DNA of 59,854 nucleotides, taken from NCBI GenBank assembly GCA_035634055.1, contig DASQDR010000080.1, forward strand, positions 1-59,854. Direction: 5' to 3'. Source of the DNA: JAICTV01 sp035634055. GTDB lineage: Bacteria; Planctomycetota; Phycisphaerae; Tepidisphaerales; Tepidisphaeraceae. A program made the position numbers and the translations under genes. Positions 43,342 through 52,460 of the stretch are shown piece after piece (within the stretch, counting starts at the first letter, position 1; each line of letters starts with the position of its first letter). The notes beneath the pieces were generated by a model that made no database searches, was not told the origin of the DNA, and saw only the letters and a list, made by a program, of their open reading frames with translations.

Positions 43342-43824
43342 ATGCAAGTTGCGAAGGACAAGGTCGTTGAGATCGACTACACGCTGACCGGTGACAACGG
43401 ACAGGTGCTCGACAGCTCGCAGGGGCGCGAGCCGCTGGCGTACCTCCATGGCGCGGGCAACATTATCCCGGGGCTGGAGAGCGCGCTGGAGGGGAAGAAC
43501 CCCGGCGACCAACTCAACGTGCAGGTGCCGCCGGACCAGGCGTACGGCAACCGCGACGAGCGGATGGTGCAGGCGGTCCCGCGGAACTCCTTCCAGGGGA
43601 TCCAGCAGATCGAGCCGGGCATGCAGTTCCAGGCCAACACGCCCGGCGGGCCGCGCGTGATCACGGTCGTCGGCGTCGAGGGGGACCAGGTGACGGTCGA
43701 CGCCAACCACCCGCTGGCCGGGCAGACGCTGAACTTCGACGTGAAGGTCGTCGGCATCCGCGACGCCACCGATGAGGAGCGCACGCACGGCCACGCGCAC
43801 GGCGCGGGCGGCGCGCAGCACTGA
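43342..43824 (+). CDS. slyD: SlyD-type FKBP peptidyl-prolyl isomerase
   Basis: A 160-residue cytoplasmic prolyl isomerase/chaperone. The FKBP half-domain (VVEIDYTLTGDNGQVLDSSQ, LAYLHGAGNIIPGLESALEG) is interrupted by the IF chaperone insert (PPDQAYGNRDERMVQAVPRN, QGIQQIEPGMQF) and then closes with GQTLNFDVKVVGIRDAT. The metal-binding tail of E. coli SlyD is reduced here to HGHAHGAGGAQH, still His-rich. ATG 43342 follows AGGAAGGAG. It may assist folding or nickel handling; only the isomerase role follows directly from the fold. Confidence 0.92.
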   Translation: MQVAKDKVVEIDYTLTGDNGQVLDSSQGREPLAYLHGAGNIIPGLESALEGKNPGDQLNVQVPPDQAYGNRDERMVQAVPRNSFQGIQQIEPGMQFQANTPGGPRVITVVGVEGDQVTVDANHPLAGQTLNFDVKVVGIRDATDEERTHGHAHGAGGAQH

Positions 43825-43833
43825 CCGGCGCGG

Positions 43834-43870
43834 GACGCCCCGCGACGCCCCGCGACGCCCGCGATGCCCG
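43834..43870. repeat. Short tandem repeat
   Basis: Three units of GACGCCCCGC, the last imperfect, directly after the slyD stop. No function is evident. The surrounding 43825-44007 holds only this and the possible promoter of the next gene. Confidence 0.6.
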
Positions 43871-44007
43871 CCGCCGCCCTGCGCGACCTTGCGGTATCGC
43901 GAGCCACATCACCGCCGGCGAAGTTGCCGACCGCGGACGTGGCCCGAGAGCGGAATCCTGATCGCCAACGCTTTGGGAGATTCGGGCCGACGGGATAGAA
44001 TAATCCC

Positions 44008-46128
44008 GTGGCCGTGACACCTGACGGCCCGCCCGCGGGCAACGGGGCAGTTGCCAGGGCGGGAACCAACGACGAATTACATCCCGCCCGGCGCCTCCCC
44101 TCGCTCCGCGTGCTGGTGACGCTGATCGTGGTGCTGCCGATCGCGGCAGCGGCGATGGCGATGCTGGTCATCTCCGACGTGACCAGCGGGCAGATCTCCG
44201 AGCAGCTCGGCGAGGAGCTGGTCGCCGATGCCACCGCGCGCGTCACCGCCGAGGTGCGCAACTACATCGGCCAAGCCGTCCGCCTCAGCGACCTGTACGC
44301 CCGGCGGCTCCAGACGGGCAAGCTCTCCGCGACCGACCTGACGTCGTGGGAGCAGGTGATGTTCGACGACCTGGCGACCAGCCCCTACGCCGCCTCAATC
44401 TGCTTCGGGAACCCCGCCGGCGACGCGGTCTACCTCCAGCGCGCGCACGGCCGGTTAGAGTACGGCGTGGCCGACGGCGCCAAGGACTGCGCGGCGATGG
44501 AGTGGCCCGCCCGTCCGGACGGCACGATCGAGCGCAACAGGCCGATCCGCGCCTACCGCTACGACCCGCGCCAGCGCCCGTGGTACACCGCCGCCCTCAA
44601 CAGCCCCACGCCCGTCTGGACGCCGGTCTACTTCTGGTTCGGCGACGCCGGCGGCGAGATGGAGACCGGCAGCGGGTACACGCGCACGGTGACGGTGAAC
44701 GGGGAGCTGGCCGGCGTGCTGACGATCGACGTGACGCTGGGCGCGGTCAGCGACTTCCTCCGCCGTCAGCCGTTCGCCTCGCGCGGAGACATCTTCGTGG
44801 TCGACGACCTCGGGCTGCTGGTGGCGGCATCCGACGGGGCGGTGGTGTCGGCCGAAGGGAAGCGGCTGCCGCTGGCCTCCAGCGAGAGCCGCGCCGCGCG
44901 CGCCGTCGCCGCCGCGGCGCCGCAAACCACCACCGCCGTCACCGCCGCCACGCTCACCGGCGCACAGCGCAACCTGCCGGTCGACGGGGACGGCCCGTCG
45001 CGCGCCAGCGTGACGTCGTTCACGCCCTACCCGGGCGCGGAGTGGCGGATCATCACCGTGTTGCCGGAGTCCGCGTTCCTCTCGCAGGCGCAGGGGATGC
45101 GCCGGCGGTCGATCCTGCTCGCGGGCGTGGCGGTGCTGGGGGCGATGGCGATCGGCGTGGTCTTCTCGCGCCGGCTATCCACGCCGCTGATCAAGCTCAG
45201 CGCGCACGTGGCGCGGATCGGCGGCGGCGACTTCAACACCCGCCTGCACCTCGACGGCGCGCGCGAACTCCAGCAACTGGCGGTCGAGACCAACCGCATG
45301 GCCGGCGGGCTGCGGCAGCGGCTGGAGCTGGAGAAGTCGGTTGAGCTGGCGACGCACGTGCAGCAAAGCCTGCTCCCGCAGCACACGCCGGAGATCCTCG
45401 GGCTCGACCTCTTTGGCCACAGCCGTTACTGCGAGTCCACCGGCGGGGACTACCTCGACTTCATCGACGTCGCCAACCTGCCCAACGACCGCGCGTTCAT
45501 CGCCGTCGGGGACGTGATGGGCCACGGCCTGGGCGCCGCCCTGCTCATGGCCACCGCGCGGGCGGCGGTGCGGACCAGCGCCACGCTGGGCGCGGAGGAC
45601 CTCGGCGGCATGATGCGGCGGGTGAACGACGTGCTGGCGCGCGACGCCCGTCACGGGCTGTTCATGACCCTCATGCTGCTGATCGTCGAGCCCCAGGACT
45701 GCCGCGTGCGCTGGGCCAACGCCGGCCACGATCCGGCCATCCTCTACGATCCGGCCAGGGACGAGTTCGGTGAGCTTCAGGGCGCCGACGTGGTGCTCGG
45801 CGTGGAGGAAGGGCTGCCCTACGAGAACTTCAGCCACACCGGCCTGACGCCGGGCACGGTGATGTTCATCGGCACCGACGGCGTCTGGGAGGCGCGCCGT
45901 ACCGGCGACGGGGACATGTACGGCAAGGACCGCATCCGCGAGGTGATGCGGGCGCACGCGAACCGCTCGGCGTCGGAAATCTCCGTCGCGCTCGAGCACT
46001 CGCTCGATCAGTTCGTGGGGTCCGGCGAATACCACGACGACGTCACGTTCGTGATGGTCAAGTTCGTCGGCTGCGAGGCGGGGCAGGTGGACATCGCTAC
46101 CCGCGGCACCGGCGTGCTGGCCGGGTGA
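44008..46128 (+). CDS. Membrane sensor with HAMP and SpoIIE/PP2C phosphatase domains
   Basis: 706 residues, GTG start at 44008. A TM helix (LVTLIVVLPIAAAAMAMLVI) is followed by a large extracytoplasmic sensor, probably dCache (AYRYDPRQRPWYTAALNSPT, GGEMETGSGYTRTVTVNGEL), a second TM helix (ILLAGVAVLGAMAIGVVF), HAMP (RLSTPLIKLSAHVARIGGGD) and a SpoIIE-type phosphatase (QQSLLPQHTPEILG, CESTGGDYLDFI, IAVGDVMGHGLGAALLMATA, FIGTDGVWEAR, HDDVTFVMVKF). The metal-binding Asp residues are present. Family members dephosphorylate anti-sigma-antagonist proteins in response to signals. TAGAAT at 43996 lies 6 nt before the GTG. It converges with a receiver-domain gene. Confidence 0.92.
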   Translation: MAVTPDGPPAGNGAVARAGTNDELHPARRLPSLRVLVTLIVVLPIAAAAMAMLVISDVTSGQISEQLGEELVADATARVTAEVRNYIGQAVRLSDLYARRLQTGKLSATDLTSWEQVMFDDLATSPYAASICFGNPAGDAVYLQRAHGRLEYGVADGAKDCAAMEWPARPDGTIERNRPIRAYRYDPRQRPWYTAALNSPTPVWTPVYFWFGDAGGEMETGSGYTRTVTVNGELAGVLTIDVTLGAVSDFLRRQPFASRGDIFVVDDLGLLVAASDGAVVSAEGKRLPLASSESRAARAVAAAAPQTTTAVTAATLTGAQRNLPVDGDGPSRASVTSFTPYPGAEWRIITVLPESAFLSQAQGMRRRSILLAGVAVLGAMAIGVVFSRRLSTPLIKLSAHVARIGGGDFNTRLHLDGARELQQLAVETNRMAGGLRQRLELEKSVELATHVQQSLLPQHTPEILGLDLFGHSRYCESTGGDYLDFIDVANLPNDRAFIAVGDVMGHGLGAALLMATARAAVRTSATLGAEDLGGMMRRVNDVLARDARHGLFMTLMLLIVEPQDCRVRWANAGHDPAILYDPARDEFGELQGADVVLGVEEGLPYENFSHTGLTPGTVMFIGTDGVWEARRTGDGDMYGKDRIREVMRAHANRSASEISVALEHSLDQFVGSGEYHDDVTFVMVKFVGCEAGQVDIATRGTGVLAG

Positions 46129-46180
46129 CCGCGGCCTCCAGCGGCCACAGAACTTCGTGCGGCGCTCACGCGTGTCGCGG

Positions 46181-46597
46181 TCAGGCGTGCAGCGGATGAG
46201 CGCCCGGCGGCTCGGACCAGCCGGCGCCGTTGTTGGGCAGGTAGGCGGCGATCCGCGTGCTGAGGTCGGGGCCGCGAAGAGAGCCCTTCAGCCAGTAATC
46301 CGTCGCGCCCGCCTTCATCGCCTCTTCGACGTAGCGCCTCTCGCTGACGGCGGAGTAGACGATGACCGGCAGGTCCTTCAGCCGCTCGTCCTCGCGCAGG
46401 CGCGTGAGCAGGTCGATCCCGCTCTCGTACGGCATCATCAGGTCCGCGATGATCAGGTCGGGGAGTTCCTCGGCCAACTTCTCGAACGCTTCGGACACGC
46501 TGTTGCAGCAGATGCCGCGATGCCCTCCGCGCGCGAGGAACGCCGCCAGCACCTTGCAGGTGTCAACGCTGTCGTCCACCACCAGAACGGTCCCCAT
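46181..46597 (-). CDS. Single-domain response regulator
   Basis: A CheY-like receiver of 138 residues. The acidic pocket Asp8-Asp9 (LVVDDS), phosphoacceptor Asp52 (IIADLMMPYESG), Ser82 (VIVYSAVS) and Lys104 (YWLKGS) are all present, so phosphorylation is expected. There is no output domain; the C-terminal 25 residues are Pro/Gly-rich. AGGGAGG precedes ATG 46597. It converges with the HAMP-SpoIIE phosphatase gene, and a joint pathway is possible but not shown. No histidine kinase is in the window. Confidence 0.92.
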   Translation of the reverse strand: MGTVLVVDDSVDTCKVLAAFLARGGHRGICCNSVSEAFEKLAEELPDLIIADLMMPYESGIDLLTRLREDERLKDLPVIVYSAVSERRYVEEAMKAGATDYWLKGSLRGPDLSTRIAAYLPNNGAGWSEPPGAHPLHA

Positions 46598-46747
46598 GTC
46601 GCGGCCTCCCTAACAGATGTGCGTGTGCGGTGCTTCCGTGCTGTCCGCCCGAAACATACACCACGCCACCGCCCCCGGCACACCGGAAATAATGGCACAG
46701 GCCGCCGTGAGCCACCTCACCGTCAAACGCTTTGTTAATTGAGGAAG

Positions 46748-46821
<74 letters not shown>

Positions 46822-46891
46822 GGCTGCCAGCAGTCTATGCGGCGCACTCCGTGAATAACAGGGAGCCCCAGGGCGCCCGCGCAACGGCTGG

Positions 46892-47752
46892 CTACGAAAT
46901 GGCGACCACGTCGCCCACGCGGATCTTCAGGTCGTCCCTCGCCGACCCGTCGCGGACGGCGATCTCCAGCAGCCCGCTGGAGCCGATCAGCGCCAGGGGC
47001 TTGCCCGGCGCGACGTCCCAGTACGTCCGGCGGAGCTTCCCGATCGTCCGGCGGTTGACCATCACGCTGATCGCCGGCGACAGGTCGCGGAGCGCGTTTT
47101 GGCGGATGTTGGTGGTCGCGTTGCCGAAGTGGTCGATGTGGATCACCCGCCCGCGCTCCTCGCTGGCGTCGGCGGGCGCCAGATCCAGCAGGACCGGGTC
47201 GGCGATGGCCCGGGAGAACGCGCCCAGGGAGTCCCCCCGCGCCACGCGCGCAGCGATTGGCGCCATCACGTCACGCCCGTGGAACGTCGTGCTACTGCTG
47301 GCGGGTCGCCAGGTGATTTCGTGTACCGCCCCGCCGCCGTGCAGGCGCCACGCCCACGTGATGAGGCCGTTGTCCGGGCAGATGACGAACTGATCCTTGA
47401 TGGTGGCGACCATGAGCCGCCGTTCGGTGCCGACGCCGGGGTCGACAACCGCCAGGTGAATTGTCCCCGGCGGGAAGCCATCGACGGCTCGCTCGAGGGT
47501 GATTGACGCGCATAGAATGTCGTGCCGCGGGACCTGGTGCGTCACGTCGATCAGCCGGGCCTCGGGGCAGTCGCGAACGATGACCGCCTTCATCTGCGCG
47601 ACGTAGCTGTCGCTCAGGCCGAAGTCGCTGGTCAGCGTCACGATCGGCCGGCGCCACGGTGCGGCGGCCGTGGTGGGCGCAGCGCCGGCCGAGGGAATCG
47701 CTTTGGAACGAGCCGGCGTGCGCGGGCGGCGTCTGAGGGACATGGCGGGCAT
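46892..47752 (-). CDS. S-adenosylmethionine hydrolase / SAM-halogenase-like (DUF62) protein
   Basis: About 286 residues, from ATG 47752 (or 47743). Family members attack SAM with hydroxide or halide to give adenosine (or a 5'-halo-adenosine) and methionine. Motifs are IVTLTSDFGLSDSYVAQMKA, HLAVVDPGVGTERR, ICPDNGLITWAW, TFHGRDVMAPIAARVA and VIHIDHFGNATTNI. The N-terminal 30 residues are Arg/Pro/Ala-rich and probably not part of the fold. Most bacterial members are hydrolases, not halogenases; I see nothing specific for halide use. It is divergent from pcm, so the two share a control region of about 75 bp. Both relate to SAM use. Confidence 0.92.
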   Translation of the reverse strand: MPAMSLRRRPRTPARSKAIPSAGAAPTTAAAPWRRPIVTLTSDFGLSDSYVAQMKAVIVRDCPEARLIDVTHQVPRHDILCASITLERAVDGFPPGTIHLAVVDPGVGTERRLMVATIKDQFVICPDNGLITWAWRLHGGGAVHEITWRPASSSTTFHGRDVMAPIAARVARGDSLGAFSRAIADPVLLDLAPADASEERGRVIHIDHFGNATTNIRQNALRDLSPAISVMVNRRTIGKLRRTYWDVAPGKPLALIGSSGLLEIAVRDGSARDDLKIRVGDVVAIS

Positions 47753-47784
47753 CAAAGATAATTTGCCGCCCGCGGCACGGTCAA

Positions 47785-47815
47785 TTGATCTACGCAACGG
47801 GTGTTCGGGTAGAAT
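47785..47815 (+). promoter_or_regulatory. Putative pcm promoter
   Basis: TTGATC (47785-47790) and TAGAAT (47810-47815) with 19-base spacing lie immediately before GGAG and ATG 47826. The -10 matches at 5 of 6. The resulting leader would be very short. Confidence 0.4.
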
Positions 47816-47825
47816 TCGGAGCAGC

Positions 47826-48494
47826 ATGAACAAGGTCGCCGAGTCTTCGTCGTCTCGATTGGAGCGGATGATCCGCCAGCAGGTTATTGACCGCGGGATC
47901 ACCGACGAGCGCGTGATCAACGCGCTGCGGGCGGTGCCGCGCGAGAAGTTCTTCCTGCAAGATCAGGCCAGTGAGGCGTTCGCCGACCGCGCCGCGCCGA
48001 TCGGCCACGGGCAGACCATCAGCCAGCCGTACATGGTCGCCCTGATGACCGAGCGGCTCGACGTGAAGCCGGAGCACAAGGTGCTGGAGATCGGCACCGG
48101 CAGCGGGTACCAGTCGGCGGTGCTGGCAAAGCTCTGCCGCGAACTCTGGAGCGTCGAGCGCGTCAAGCCGCTGCTGGATGAGGCGTTCGAGCGGCTGGGC
48201 GACCTGGGCATTCGTAACGTCCACTTCCGCCATGCCGACGGCACACTCGGGTGGCCGGAGCAAGCGCCATTCGACCGCATCCTCATCGCCGCCGGCGCCC
48301 CGAACCTGCCGGACCAGCTCCTGCGCGAGCAGCTTGCCGACGGCGGCCTGGCCGTGTTGCCGATCGGCCCGGACGACGAGCAGATGCTGGTCGTCGTGCG
48401 CCGCGAGGGCGCTAAGCTCCACTCCACCGACGTCTGCCCCTGCCGCTTCGTGAAGCTGATCGGCCGCGAAGGGTGGGAGGCGGAGAAGAAGTGA
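47826..48494 (+). CDS. pcm: Protein-L-isoaspartate O-methyltransferase
   Basis: Repairs damaged proteins by methylating isoaspartyl residues with SAM. 222 residues; ATG 47826 has GGAG 5 nt upstream. Motifs match the family: QVIDRGITDERVINALRAVP, REKFF, YADRAAPIGHGQTISQP-like ADRAAPIGHGQTISQPYMVA, the SAM loop VLEIGTGSGYQSAVLAKL and DRILIAAGAPNLPDQLLRE. The length and all motifs are normal. It is divergent from the SAM-hydrolase-like gene; a short palindrome-rich gap separates it from recG downstream on the same strand. Confidence 0.95.
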   Translation: MNKVAESSSSRLERMIRQQVIDRGITDERVINALRAVPREKFFLQDQASEAFADRAAPIGHGQTISQPYMVALMTERLDVKPEHKVLEIGTGSGYQSAVLAKLCRELWSVERVKPLLDEAFERLGDLGIRNVHFRHADGTLGWPEQAPFDRILIAAGAPNLPDQLLREQLADGGLAVLPIGPDDEQMLVVVRREGAKLHSTDVCPCRFVKLIGREGWEAEKK

Positions 48495-48498
48495 GGGC

Positions 48499-48581
48499 GT
48501 GGGCGGGCGAGGGGGGGCGAGATTGAAGGAGGGCGGTCGTCCGCCTCCCTTACCGTCTCAACCGTTCGCCCGCTCGCCCAC
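48499..48581. repeat. Palindrome between pcm and recG
   Basis: GTGGGCGGGCGA (48499-48510) is the inverse of TCGCCCGCTCGCCCAC near 48566-48581, and GGAGGGCGG-TCGT-CCGCCTCC (48528-48548) forms an inner stem. It likely ends pcm transcription or belongs to the family of gene-end palindromes. Confidence 0.6.
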
Positions 48582-48589
48582 CCATCCCC

Positions 48590-50683
48590 ATGCCCCCCAC
48601 CGCCGCTCAGCCGACGACGCTCTCCCGGCCGGTCGAGGACCTCGACGGGGTCGGGGCGACGCGGGCGAAGGCATTCAAGCTGCTGGGCGTCCACCTGCTG
48701 GGCGACCTGCTCGAATACTTCCCGCGCGCGTACCAGTCCGAATCGGCGGAGCTGGAGATCGCGCAGCTCAACGCCTCGGACCAGATCCAGACGGCGCGCG
48801 GGCGGGTGGTGGCGGTGGACTACGTCCCCGTGCGCCCGCGGCCACGCTTCGAGGCGACCCTCGAGGACGACCGCGGCGACAAGCTCGGGCTCGTCTGGTT
48901 CAACGGCGCCTACCTCCGCCGGGCAATTCACCCCGGCATCTTCATCCGCGTGCAGGGGCGCGTGCGCTTCTACCGCAACCTGCCGCAGATGACCAATCCG
49001 AAGTGGCAGCCGATCGACGCCGAAGCCGAGCGCATCGACGAGGCGAAGTTCAAGTCGATCTACCCCGCGTCGGCCAAGCTGTCGAGCGACGCGATCGGGC
49101 GCGTCGTCGCCGACAACCTCGAGCCCGCGCTGGCGGACGTTCAGGAGTGGTTCGAGCCGGAGCTGGTCGCGCGCAACCACCTGATGCCCCGCCGCGACGC
49201 TTACCGCGCCATCCACCTGCCGGGCGACATGCGCCAGGCCATGCGCGCCCGCAAGCGGATCGTTTACGACGAGCTGATGCTGATGCAGCTCGGCCTCGGC
49301 TTGAGCAAGCGGCTGCGCGACGGGCAGGTGACGGCGCCGGTCCTCCGCGTCGACAAGCTGCTCGACGAGCGCATCAACAAGCGCTTCCCCTTTGAGATGA
49401 CCCACGCGCAGAAGGCGGCGTGCTACCAGATCGTCAAGGACATCCAGTCCGGCGTGCCGATGAACCGGCTGCTCCAGGGTGACGTCGGCAGCGGCAAGAC
49501 CGTCGTCGCGCTCTACGCCATGCTCGTCGCCGTCGCCAACCGCATGCAGGCGGTGCTGCTGGCGCCGACCGAAGTGCTGGCGGAGCAGCACTACCTCACG
49601 CTCTCGAACTTTCTGCGCGACTCGAGCGTGACCGTCGAGCTGTTCACCGGCCGGACGAAGAAGGCCAGCCGCGCCTCGCTCCAGAAGCACCTCAACGACG
49701 GCAAGATCCACCTGGCCGTCGGCACCCAGGCGCTGATCCAGGAGGATGTGGAGTTCGCCAACCTCGGGCTGGTGGTCGTCGACGAGCAGCACAAGCTTGG
49801 CGTCCGCCAGCGCGCCACGCTGCGGAGCAAGGGCTCCTCGCCCCACTACCTGGTGATGACCGCCACGCCCATCCCGCGCACCCTTGCCCTGTCGTACTTC
49901 GCGGACTTCGACGTCACCGTGATCGACGAGCTCCCGCCCGGTCGCGAGCCGATCGAGACGACCTGGCTCCGCGCGGCGCAATCGGGCAAGGCGTACGAAT
50001 TCGTCCGTTCGCAGGTCGAAAAGGGACGCCAAGCGTACATCGTCCTGCCGCAGATCGACGACACCGGCGCGGACGACACCCGGTCCGTCCTGAAGGAGTT
50101 CGACCGGCTGAGCAAGGGTCCGCTGCACGGGCTGCGGCTGGCGGTCCTGCACGGGCAGATGACGACCGAGGAAAAGCACGCGGTGATGACCAGCTTCCGC
50201 GACCGCAACACCGACGTGCTGATCGCCACCACCGTGATCGAGGTTGGCATCGACGTCCCCAACGCCACCGTCATCGTGATCGACAACGCCGACCGCTTCG
50301 GGCTGTCGCAGTTGCACCAGCTCCGCGGGCGCGTCGGGCGCGGCGGGAACCCGTCCTACTGCCTGCTCATCTCCGACGCCCCCACCGACACCGCCGAGGC
50401 TCGCCTCACCTCGATGACGCGCACCAACGACGGCTTCGAGATCGCGGAGATGGACCTGAACCTTCGCGGGCCCGGGCAGTTCTTCGGCACGCAGCAGCAC
50501 GGTCTGCCGGAGTTCAAGATGGCCGACATCACCAGCGAGATCGAGCTTTTGAAGGTCGCCCGCGAGGACGCGCTGGCGCTGCTCGACCGCGACCCAAAGT
50601 TGTCGGCCCCGGAGCACAAGCACCTCCGCGCCGCGCTGATCAAGCAGTTCGGTCGGACGCTCCAGCTCGCGCAGGTGGGCTGA
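48590..50683 (+). CDS. recG: ATP-dependent DNA helicase RecG
   Basis: RecG reverses stalled replication forks and migrates Holliday junctions. The 697 residues contain the N-terminal wedge/OB region (LDGVGATRAKAFKLLGVHLL, RGRVVAVDYVPVRPRPRFEA), the helicase motifs LLQGDVGSGKTVVALYAML (Walker A near 300), VVDEQHKLGVRQRATL (motif II near 397), VMTATPIPRTLAL and the conserved C-terminal LRGRVGRGGNPSYCLL, DLNLRGPGQFFGTQQHGLPE. It is a little short at the N-terminus compared with some RecG proteins but complete in every motor motif. No SD is visible. The opposite strand is also open over almost the same span, but that is compositional. Confidence 0.95.
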   Translation: MPPTAAQPTTLSRPVEDLDGVGATRAKAFKLLGVHLLGDLLEYFPRAYQSESAELEIAQLNASDQIQTARGRVVAVDYVPVRPRPRFEATLEDDRGDKLGLVWFNGAYLRRAIHPGIFIRVQGRVRFYRNLPQMTNPKWQPIDAEAERIDEAKFKSIYPASAKLSSDAIGRVVADNLEPALADVQEWFEPELVARNHLMPRRDAYRAIHLPGDMRQAMRARKRIVYDELMLMQLGLGLSKRLRDGQVTAPVLRVDKLLDERINKRFPFEMTHAQKAACYQIVKDIQSGVPMNRLLQGDVGSGKTVVALYAMLVAVANRMQAVLLAPTEVLAEQHYLTLSNFLRDSSVTVELFTGRTKKASRASLQKHLNDGKIHLAVGTQALIQEDVEFANLGLVVVDEQHKLGVRQRATLRSKGSSPHYLVMTATPIPRTLALSYFADFDVTVIDELPPGREPIETTWLRAAQSGKAYEFVRSQVEKGRQAYIVLPQIDDTGADDTRSVLKEFDRLSKGPLHGLRLAVLHGQMTTEEKHAVMTSFRDRNTDVLIATTVIEVGIDVPNATVIVIDNADRFGLSQLHQLRGRVGRGGNPSYCLLISDAPTDTAEARLTSMTRTNDGFEIAEMDLNLRGPGQFFGTQQHGLPEFKMADITSEIELLKVAREDALALLDRDPKLSAPEHKHLRAALIKQFGRTLQLAQVG

Positions 50684-50831
50684 TCGGGCGAGTCCGCTCC
50701 GCCGCTCGGCCACGTGTCGATCCCTGCGAGCCCGATGCCTTGCCCGCAGTTCACGAACGCTTGGCCTTGGGGTCGAAAACGCGGCGGGCGGCAGTGATAA
50801 TCTGCCGGGCGCCGCAACCGCGCCGCTCGCC

Positions 50832-52421
50832 ATGGGACAGAACCTTTTCCAGATCGCGCTCGAACACCACCGCGCCGGGCGACTGACGCAGGCGGAGGCG
50901 GGGTACCGCGACCTGATCCTAACCCATCCCGACCATGCGGACGCCCTGCACTGGCTCGGCGTGTTGCTCTTCCAGGCGGGACAGACCGAAGCCGCGCTGG
51001 CGCTGCTCGAGCGGGCGGCGAAGCTGCGCCCGATCGACGCGGCGTTCCAGCACGGCCTGGGGCAGGCGCAGTTGCGCGCGGGTCAATTCGACGACGCGGT
51101 CCTAACGCTGGGCCGGGCGGCAGCGCTGGAGCCGGCGCGGGTCGAGACGCTCGTGTTGCTGGCTCACGCGCACCTCGCGCGCCGGCGCGAGCACGACCCC
51201 GCCGCCGCCGTCACGCTCCTGCGCCGCGCGCTGGCGTCAACCCCGGACTCGGCCGCGCTGCACCGCGACCTCGGCATCGCCCTGCTGGCCGCGGGGGAGA
51301 CCAAGGATGCGATCGCGTCCCTTCGCGCGGCTGTGGCGCGCGACCGCGACGACGCCGCCGCGTACCACCACCTGGCGCTCGCCCACCGCGCCCGGGGCGA
51401 GGCGAAAGAGGTGCGCAAGTGCCTGAACAAGGCGCTGGAGATCAATGCTTCCCTGTCGGGCGCGTGGCACCTGCTCGGGCTCCTCGACGCCGAGGCCGGC
51501 AACCGCGCGCAGGCGATCGCGTCGCTCCGGCGGGCCGTGCGGGCCAAGCCCGATTTCGTCGCGGCGCACCAGGCGCTGGGGCAACTGCTGGAAGACGACG
51601 GCCGGCCGGAGGAAGCGCGGCACGCGTTCGAGATGGCTGGGCGCGCGGCCCTTGGGCGCTTGCCGCCGAACCCCGCTGCCGCGCCGGCGGCGGCATCGGT
51701 GGCGGACCTCCAGCGCCGCCTGGCGCCGGACCCGAACGCCGATCGCTTGCATCACGCGCTCGCCGCCGCGACCGGCCTGCTCCCGCCGGCCCACGTTCCG
51801 CCAGAGCAGGTGGCGGCGCTGTTCGATCGTTACGCCCAGGGGTTCGACCAGCACCTGCGCGACAAGCTCGGGTACCGGGTTCCTGAAATGCTCGCGGCGG
51901 CGGTCGCGGCGACGGCTGGCGAGTCGCAAGGTCCGATGGACGTGCTGGACCTCGGCTGCGGCACGGGGTTGTGCGGGTTGCTCCTCCGCCCGATGGCTCG
52001 CGTGCTGCGCGGCGTAGACTTGTCACCGGCCATGGTGGCCAAAGCGCGCGAGCGAAACGTTTACGACGAGGTGGTGGTGGGCGACCTGCTGGACGCCCTG
52101 CGCGCGGGCGAGCGCCAGTTCGATCTTCTTGCCGCCGCCGATGTGTTGAACTATGTCGGCGACCTGGCGCCCGTGGTGGAAGTCGCGGCGTCGGCCTTGC
52201 GGCCTGGCGGGCGGTTCGCCTTCAGCGTCGAAGCCGGCGGCGGGGAGCGGTTTCACTTGCAGAAGCACGTCCGCCGCTACGCGCACTCTGAGCCGTACCT
52301 CCGCCACGTCGCCGGCATCTACGGGTTCGCCGTTCGCTCGCTGGAGCCGATCGTCGTGCGTCACGAAGCCAACCGGCCGGTATCAGGATTCCTGGTGATC
52401 CTGGCGCTGCCGGCGGAATAG
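50832..52421 (+). CDS. TPR protein with C-terminal SAM methyltransferase domain
   Basis: 529 residues. Residues about 3-260 hold six or seven tetratricopeptide repeats (HHRAGRLTQAEAGYRDLILT, ALHWLGVLLFQAGQTEAALA, GAWHLLGLLDAEAGNRAQAI). After a Pro/Ala-rich linker, a class I methyltransferase begins near 350 with VLDLGCGTGLCGLLLRPMA (SAM loop), RGVDLSPAMVAKARERNVYD and LLAAADVLNYVGDLAPVVEV. No signal peptide. Such fusions methylate unknown targets that the TPR part may recruit. It starts 148 nt after recG on the same strand; that gap has nothing I can identify. Confidence 0.9.
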   Translation: MGQNLFQIALEHHRAGRLTQAEAGYRDLILTHPDHADALHWLGVLLFQAGQTEAALALLERAAKLRPIDAAFQHGLGQAQLRAGQFDDAVLTLGRAAALEPARVETLVLLAHAHLARRREHDPAAAVTLLRRALASTPDSAALHRDLGIALLAAGETKDAIASLRAAVARDRDDAAAYHHLALAHRARGEAKEVRKCLNKALEINASLSGAWHLLGLLDAEAGNRAQAIASLRRAVRAKPDFVAAHQALGQLLEDDGRPEEARHAFEMAGRAALGRLPPNPAAAPAAASVADLQRRLAPDPNADRLHHALAAATGLLPPAHVPPEQVAALFDRYAQGFDQHLRDKLGYRVPEMLAAAVAATAGESQGPMDVLDLGCGTGLCGLLLRPMARVLRGVDLSPAMVAKARERNVYDEVVVGDLLDALRAGERQFDLLAAADVLNYVGDLAPVVEVAASALRPGGRFAFSVEAGGGERFHLQKHVRRYAHSEPYLRHVAGIYGFAVRSLEPIVVRHEANRPVSGFLVILALPAE

Positions 52422-52460
52422 CGGGAGGCGTGCGCACTTCCGTTCACGCGTGCGCCGCGG

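Noticed and set aside
46892..47752. Assignment as a SAM fluorinase/chlorinase
   Set aside because: The family is mainly hydroxide-using; no halide-specific motif or halogenation gene neighbourhood can be shown.
47963..50833. Minus-strand open frame of 956 codons opposite recG
   Set aside because: No domain, Arg/Val/Leu-rich shadow composition; recG on the plus strand is complete.
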